Assembly: GCA_000402075.1 (NCBI GenBank)
Contig: ARWO01000001.1
Span: 1 to 64,000, forward strand
Reading direction: 5' to 3'
DNA length: 64,000 nucleotides
Source: Thaumarchaeota archaeon SCGC AAA007-O23
Lineage (GTDB): Archaea; Thermoproteota; Nitrososphaeria; Nitrososphaerales; Nitrosopumilaceae
Shown here: positions 59,982-64,000 of the stretch, in pieces
Layout of the letters: the number at the start of each line of letters is the position of its first letter
Position numbering within the stretch: the stretch's first letter is position 1
Translations under genes and position numbers: made by a program
Notes under the pieces: model-generated
What the model was told of the DNA's origin: nothing
Database searches by the model: none
The model's input: the letters and a program-made list of their open reading frames with translations, nothing else

Positions 59982-61645
59982 TGAAACCCAAGCTCCTTTG
60001 CAATCTGAACTAACTTGTCTTTTTTCTCTCCAACAACATGAAGATCAATCCAACTGTTAACAAGTTCTGTTCCACCAAGATCATGCGCCTTTTTAATCAG
60101 CAATCTTCTTCTGGACTCGAGAACTTGATTTCTAAATTCTTTAATGATCATTCTGACATCGTTTTGTCCAATTATTGCACTTCCTCCCACAAATGCTCGT
60201 GCACCATCCTCAAAACATGCTCCTATATTTTCCAAATTAACCCCTCCATCCACCTCAATGTATCCCTCAAATTTGTGCTCTCTAAGATCTTTAACAATTC
60301 GTCTAGTTTTTTCATGGGTTGACTCTATGAATTTCTGACCAGACTTGCCTGGAACCACAGACATGATAATTACTTGGTCTATTAATTCTACAAATTTGTA
60401 ACACCATTGTGGTAATTCTGTATCTGGATTGATTGCAAGTCCAATTCCAACTTGGTTTGAATTCAACATATCACATATTTCACCAAAGCTAGACTCATCA
60501 CATACTTCAGCATGAACAGTAATGATATCACTCCCAGCGTCTATGTAATCATGAACATGTTTTACTGGTTCATTAATCATAAGATGAGCATCGAATGGAA
60601 TTAGCGTTAACGGACGTAATTCTTTGATCTTTGTATGATCAAATGTTTTGTTAGGAACAAACTGACCATCCATAACATCCAGATGGATATAATCAGCTCT
60701 GCCATCAGCACATCGTTTAACTTCCTTGTCAAGATTTGACATGTCACCAGCAATAATTGAAGGCGCTATCATAAACTGAGATTCTAACTCATCTTCAATG
60801 ATTGGAACCATCTCTGGTTTGGGAGCTTTACCATGCCATTGTGGATTATCTTCCATATGTTCTACTCCCTTACCCTTTATTGTTCTAGCAATGATAATTG
60901 ATGGAAGCCCCTTGGTTTGATTTGCTCTTCTTATTGCATCTGAAATCTGTTCAACTCTATGCCCGTCAATTTCAATAACATTCCATCCAAAAGACCGCCA
61001 TTTGTCTCCAGTCTTCCATCTGCTTGCATCTTTCCACATTTCTGACAAGTCGTTACCAACCAACTCCTCATCAAGTGGCATGATTTTCTCTGTATAGGAA
61101 TCTTGTTGTATGAAATTTCTATCAAGGAATACAGTCATGTTATCAATCTTGTACTTGGCAGCTGTCATTGCTGCCTCCCAAACCTGACCCTCATCAGACT
61201 CACCATCACCAATAACTGTGTAAATTCTATGATCTTTACCATCAATTCTTGCAGCTAAAGCATTTCCAATAGAATATGATAATCCAATTCCTAAAGAGCC
61301 ACCACAAAACTCAACGCCAGGACACTTTAGGTCTGGATGGCCCTGAAGTTTGCTACCAAATTTTCTCAGTGTTAAAACATCTTCAGGATCAAAGTAACCA
61401 GCTGTTGCCATGTTTGAGAAAAGACCAGGTGATGCATGTCCCTTTGAAAGTATGAGCTTATCACGCTCTTCCCAACTTGGGTTTTTTGGATCATATTTCA
61501 GATGCTTGTAAAATAAACAACCTAAAATTTCAGCCATAGAAAAGGATCCTCCAGGATGACCAGATCCAGCAGCTGATGTGGCTTGAATTACGAGCTTTCT
61601 AGCCTTGAGAACTTTTCTTTTAATCTGATAGTAATTTAGTCCCAT
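59978..61645 (-). CDS. tktA: Transketolase N-terminal subunit fused to ribulose-phosphate 3-epimerase
   Basis: A 555-residue fusion. Residues 1-285 are the thiamine-diphosphate-binding transketolase half (SGHPGGSFSMAEILG, SKGHASPGLF, IGDGESDEGQVWEAAM). Residues 292-508 are a complete Rpe TIM barrel: MIAPSIIAGDMSNLDKEV, LDVMDGQFVPN, FDAHLMINEP and VDGGVNLENI carry its metal and catalytic residues. About 45 residues (SRRRLLIKKAHDLGGTELV onward) form a C-terminal tail. One chain thus links epimerisation of ribulose-5-phosphate to use of xylulose-5-phosphate. A dyad lies upstream. Confidence 0.95.
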   Translation of the reverse strand: MGLNYYQIKRKVLKARKLVIQATSAAGSGHPGGSFSMAEILGCLFYKHLKYDPKNPSWEERDKLILSKGHASPGLFSNMATAGYFDPEDVLTLRKFGSKLQGHPDLKCPGVEFCGGSLGIGLSYSIGNALAARIDGKDHRIYTVIGDGESDEGQVWEAAMTAAKYKIDNMTVFLDRNFIQQDSYTEKIMPLDEELVGNDLSEMWKDASRWKTGDKWRSFGWNVIEIDGHRVEQISDAIRRANQTKGLPSIIIARTIKGKGVEHMEDNPQWHGKAPKPEMVPIIEDELESQFMIAPSIIAGDMSNLDKEVKRCADGRADYIHLDVMDGQFVPNKTFDHTKIKELRPLTLIPFDAHLMINEPVKHVHDYIDAGSDIITVHAEVCDESSFGEICDMLNSNQVGIGLAINPDTELPQWCYKFVELIDQVIIMSVVPGKSGQKFIESTHEKTRRIVKDLREHKFEGYIEVDGGVNLENIGACFEDGARAFVGGSAIIGQNDVRMIIKEFRNQVLESRRRLLIKKAHDLGGTELVNSWIDLHVVGEKKDKLVQIAKELGFQ

Positions 61646-61664
61646 TGATACATAGAATTAACAA

Positions 61665-61694
61665 ATCACAATTATAATTGCATTGTATTGTGAT
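61665..61694. promoter_or_regulatory. Inverted repeat ATCACAAT...ATTGTGAT between divergent genes
   Basis: Perfect 8-base inverted repeat, 61665-61672 and 61687-61694, centres 22 bases apart (about two helix turns). It lies 20 bases upstream of the tktA start and about 50 bases before the DCC gene start. It fits a dimeric-regulator site; the regulator is not identified. Confidence 0.45.
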
Positions 61695-61745
61695 AGACTA
61701 GGTTAAAATTATTATAATAATAAAATCTGAATAGAGTGCTATCAT

Positions 61746-62129
61746 ATGGATCTGAAAGAAATGACACCGCTTGTAATTTATGATAATGAGTGTTATCTTT
61801 GCGTACAGTTTGCTAAATTTGTAAACTTTTTGGCAAAAGGAAGATTGCATTTTGTTGGTCATTATACCGATTTTGGCAAACAAATCAGAGAAAGTATTCT
61901 TGATTCTAATGCATTAGAGATGTTTTGGTTTATTGACAACGATACTGCATATGGCGGTAGGGCTGCATTAGGTCCATTATTTTCTGCAATCTTAAATATT
62001 AGTGGAAAAAATATTCAAAAAAAAATAGTTGAAGATTCTTGTGAACTTGGCTGTAAAAGTCCAAAGGCAGTTTTTTTTCGTTCTGCAAGTCTTCTAACTA
62101 ATAGCAAAAAGATCAAAATATCAGAATAA
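61746..62129 (+). CDS. DCC-family thiol-disulfide protein (DUF393)
   Basis: A 127-residue protein: LVIYDNECYLCVQFAKFV gives the DxxCxxC signature (Asp-Asn-Glu-Cys-Tyr-Leu-Cys), then HFVGHYTDFGKQI, and a hydrophobic helix (GPLFSAILNISG). Members are predicted thiol oxidoreductases. It is divergent from tktA. Confidence 0.83.
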   Translation: MDLKEMTPLVIYDNECYLCVQFAKFVNFLAKGRLHFVGHYTDFGKQIRESILDSNALEMFWFIDNDTAYGGRAALGPLFSAILNISGKNIQKKIVEDSCELGCKSPKAVFFRSASLLTNSKKIKISE

Positions 62130-62131
62130 AA

Positions 62132-62260
62132 CTAGTATCCTCTGGAATTTCTATCTGGCTTACCGACATTTGGATTTCTAAATCCGTGCTTTTCCATCAT
62201 ATGATTTAGAAATCGGACATCATCTGAAAAGTGCTCACCACATACTAAACAGGTTGACAT
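62132..62260 (-). CDS. Mini C2H2 zinc-finger protein (42 residues)
   Basis: An ATG-to-TAG frame of 42 codons: Cys4-x2-Cys7 (CLVCGEHF), then Phe at 17 and Leu at 18, His20 and His25 (NHMMEKHG), a classical C2H2 finger (C-x2-C-x12-H-x4-H) with a conserved-looking tail. Nucleic-acid or protein binding is likely. It converges with the DCC gene (2 bases apart). Confidence 0.78.
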   Translation of the reverse strand: MSTCLVCGEHFSDDVRFLNHMMEKHGFRNPNVGKPDRNSRGY

Positions 62261-62272
62261 GATGATTCTATT

Positions 62273-63502
62273 CTATGCATGTATTTTTGAGTTTTTTGAA
62301 AAGAACATTCCCACACCAATTGAAAAGAAGACTAGTAGTGGAATAAACCTGTAGGGTAAAATTTCATAATGATAAGTGAACGATACCAATATCGGGCTTG
62401 CTATTATGATTCCAAAAATTAGAATTAGAATGGAATCAGCGTGTTTTAACTTATTTTTTGAAAGAAACATCAAACCAACCGTCACAGGCAACAGTGCCAT
62501 TATAAAAAAAAGATCAAATCTTAATTGAGCGATAATTACCTGAAATCCTAAAATAAATTTACTAGAATTTACGTCTATTATATCTGGATATATTGTATCG
62601 CCTACAAAAATTAGAGCAATAGCAACAGATACTATTACAAAATATGAAATTAATATCGCAATTTTTGTTCTTCTAGATATTTGTGATCTATACGTAGTAA
62701 ATAGTGTCATCAGGAAAAATGGTGCAACATATGCTTTAGTGTAAAATGCAAGTATGTAAAAAACAGGGGACAAAAACCATTTTTTTTCTATCACATATAA
62801 CGAAATCAGAAAGAACAAGACCCAGAAATTTTCATAGACTGCAACAGTATCATATTTCAGAAATGTGTAACTTTGCAACAATACAATAACGGCAATAATT
62901 CCTGCAAACCGCTTTTGGCAAAACTGGACAGTGATTAAATAAGTAAAAACTACTACCAGTATACTAGCTATAAATGGTAGAAATTTGATGTTTTGGAATA
63001 TGTCAAGCGACACATCAAGCAAAAACATTCGAACATATCTGTCGTTTTGTTCTTGGACGTAAACATCATCAGTTTGACCAAATGGCCAGATTTCTAATGC
63101 CGGTAATAGTACCGCATTATAATCATTCCAGGCTTCTCCCTCATCGAGGAAAAGTTCTGGTGCTGACAATCCAATATACACGCATAAAATAACGGCTAGA
63201 GATATTATCCCTACCCTTTTTGATATTTCAAATGTACGGATTTTTTCAACTACGTCCTGTACCAAGGATGGAATTTTTTTCTTATAATATGCAATGCCGA
63301 AACCAAAGATTACAACATTACTTACAATAAGAAAAATTGATTGGTAACCAAGCTCGAATGCGTCCAGATTTTCTGTAAACATACCAAAAACTGATGAATA
63401 TAACGCGGGAAAGATTACCGGGGTAAGAGTAAGTAATACTACTATAAGTGCAGCAAAAAAAACTACATAAGAAACTTTCTGATTATTTTCCAAATTACTC
63501 AT
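62273..63502 (-). CDS. Multipass membrane protein, possible GT-C type glycosyltransferase
   Basis: A 409-residue protein with about 10-11 hydrophobic helices. A first outside loop after helix 3 contains APELFLDEGEAWNDYN, whose acidic pair resembles the D/E site of GT-C (PMT/ArnT-like) glycosyltransferases. The helix-rich remainder (FAGIIAVIVLLQSYTFLKYD) is consistent. A role in lipid-linked glycosylation is inferred; no close family match is claimed. Confidence 0.68.
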   Translation of the reverse strand: MSNLENNQKVSYVVFFAALIVVLLTLTPVIFPALYSSVFGMFTENLDAFELGYQSIFLIVSNVVIFGFGIAYYKKKIPSLVQDVVEKIRTFEISKRVGIISLAVILCVYIGLSAPELFLDEGEAWNDYNAVLLPALEIWPFGQTDDVYVQEQNDRYVRMFLLDVSLDIFQNIKFLPFIASILVVVFTYLITVQFCQKRFAGIIAVIVLLQSYTFLKYDTVAVYENFWVLFFLISLYVIEKKWFLSPVFYILAFYTKAYVAPFFLMTLFTTYRSQISRRTKIAILISYFVIVSVAIALIFVGDTIYPDIIDVNSSKFILGFQVIIAQLRFDLFFIMALLPVTVGLMFLSKNKLKHADSILILIFGIIIASPILVSFTYHYEILPYRFIPLLVFFSIGVGMFFSKNSKIHA

Positions 63503-63645
63503 TCATTGAAATAAATATTCAAACTAATTAAATTGATTTGTTATTATAGATTAATATTAATATCATTGTTTCATGTCCAATTAGAATTACGGAATAAAAA
63601 AAAATTAGTAAATTCATTTATCTACGTGTAAATTTGATATTTTAT

Positions 63646-64000
63646 ATGAAGAAATTTACAATATGGTTGTTGAGCACTGTCTTTGTAACACTGATTGCTT
63701 GTTCTATTCAATCAATATCTGCAGATCATGAATCAAGTGAAGGGATTTTTAAAGACAAGAGCGAAGTTAATCTTGTTACAACTCAGGATTCAGATTATCA
63801 AGTATACCTGCAAGCTGTTCTTAGAAATGGAGATGGTCAGCTGATCAATGTTACAGAAAATACAAAAACTGCAGCGTATATACCGCATGAAATAGCTGAT
63901 TATGTATTCGATACGTTAATGGGCGAAAAGGAAATTATTACTATTGATAACATAAAGTATGAAAAAGTTCAGTACACATTTAGTCCAACTTTAGAACAAA
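63646..64000 (+). CDS. Exported protein, N-terminal part (continues past window)
   Basis: An open frame from ATG 63646 to the window end (about 118 residues). It opens with a signal peptide (MKKFTIWLLSTVFVTLIACS to about SISA, residues 1-25) and then a beta-rich mature region (VNLVTTQDSDYQVYLQAVLRN, AAYIPHEIADYVFDTLMGEK). Cut by the window edge, so no family can be assigned. AT-rich sequence upstream (63503-63645) would hold its promoter. Confidence 0.75.
   Translation, partial: MKKFTIWLLSTVFVTLIACSIQSISADHESSEGIFKDKSEVNLVTTQDSDYQVYLQAVLRNGDGQLINVTENTKTAAYIPHEIADYVFDTLMGEKEIITIDNIKYEKVQYTFSPTLEQ

Noticed and set aside
63550..63561. ATTAATATTAAT palindrome before the last exported protein gene
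   Set aside because: Composed only of A and T in a very AT-rich interval; expected by chance.

Overview
The window is a gene-dense, AT-rich stretch of an archaeal chromosome. Archaeal-type RNA polymerase subunit D, Spt5, the Rrp4/Rrp41/Rrp42 exosome, SBDS, KEOPS Pcc1, prefoldins, Cbf5, SecY/SecE and many ribosomal proteins settle the domain. A cupredoxin ending in a PEFG sorting tail, tandem 'WIKNNAGWWADG' repeats on an exported protein, F420 ligase CofE and mini zinc-finger proteins point to a Nitrososphaerota (Thaumarchaeota) relative of Nitrosopumilus or Nitrosarchaeum. Ammonia-oxidation genes are not in the window, so that lifestyle is inferred from lineage only. There is no rRNA, CRISPR array, integrase or insertion sequence. 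Once the short genes reported here are counted, no gene-free gap exceeds about 210 bases.

Layout. 1-3.1 kb: the AMMECR1-MEMO-radical SAM set, with a PEFG-anchored cupredoxin between its convergent parts. 3.1-13.6 kb: mostly small unknown proteins, a large exported protein, a metallothionein-like microprotein, tRNA-Glu, a degenerate PLD-like protein, a tRNA endonuclease-like subunit, L10e, tRNA-Gly and a Na+/H+ antiporter. 13.6-18.7 kb: a cellulose-synthase-like glycosyltransferase, a two-cluster ferredoxin, NAD kinase, Nob1 and XPF nuclease. 18.7-25.3 kb: the archaeal RNA-processing superoperon (prefoldin beta, Pcc1, L37Ae, Rrp42, Rrp41, two Rrp4 paralogues, SBDS), divergent from RpoD-L18e-L13-S9. 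25.3-34.7 kb: LeuCD, CofE, small unknowns, 2-oxoacid:ferredoxin oxidoreductase and an L-2-hydroxyglutarate-oxidase-like flavoprotein. 34.7-37.3 kb: a compact restriction-modification island (EVE protein, C5 methyltransferase, probable endonuclease) ending 21 bases from an intron-containing tRNA-Ser. 37.4-47.9 kb: Cbf5, Cmk, EMC3-like protein, AdkA, SecY, L15, L30, S5 and L18, then ornithine carbamoyltransferase, FtsY, prefoldin alpha and superoxide dismutase. 47.9-57.3 kb: a subtilisin, PEP carboxykinase, L32e-L19e, Ogt, DtdA, SecE-Spt5-L11, an Lrp regulator, and L1-L10. 57.3 kb to the end: a non-oxidative pentose phosphate operon whose transketolase N-subunit is fused to ribulose-phosphate 3-epimerase, a DCC thiol protein, a mini zinc finger, a multipass membrane protein and the start of an exported protein.

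The most notable signals are: in-frame DNA tandem repeats that add charged, proline-rich tails to translation and secretion proteins (L13, Spt5, L10, S5, FtsY); a tandem pair of Rrp4 genes, one with a broken KH loop; the transketolase-epimerase fusion; the restriction-modification island; and a group of very short Cys- or Cys/His-rich genes.
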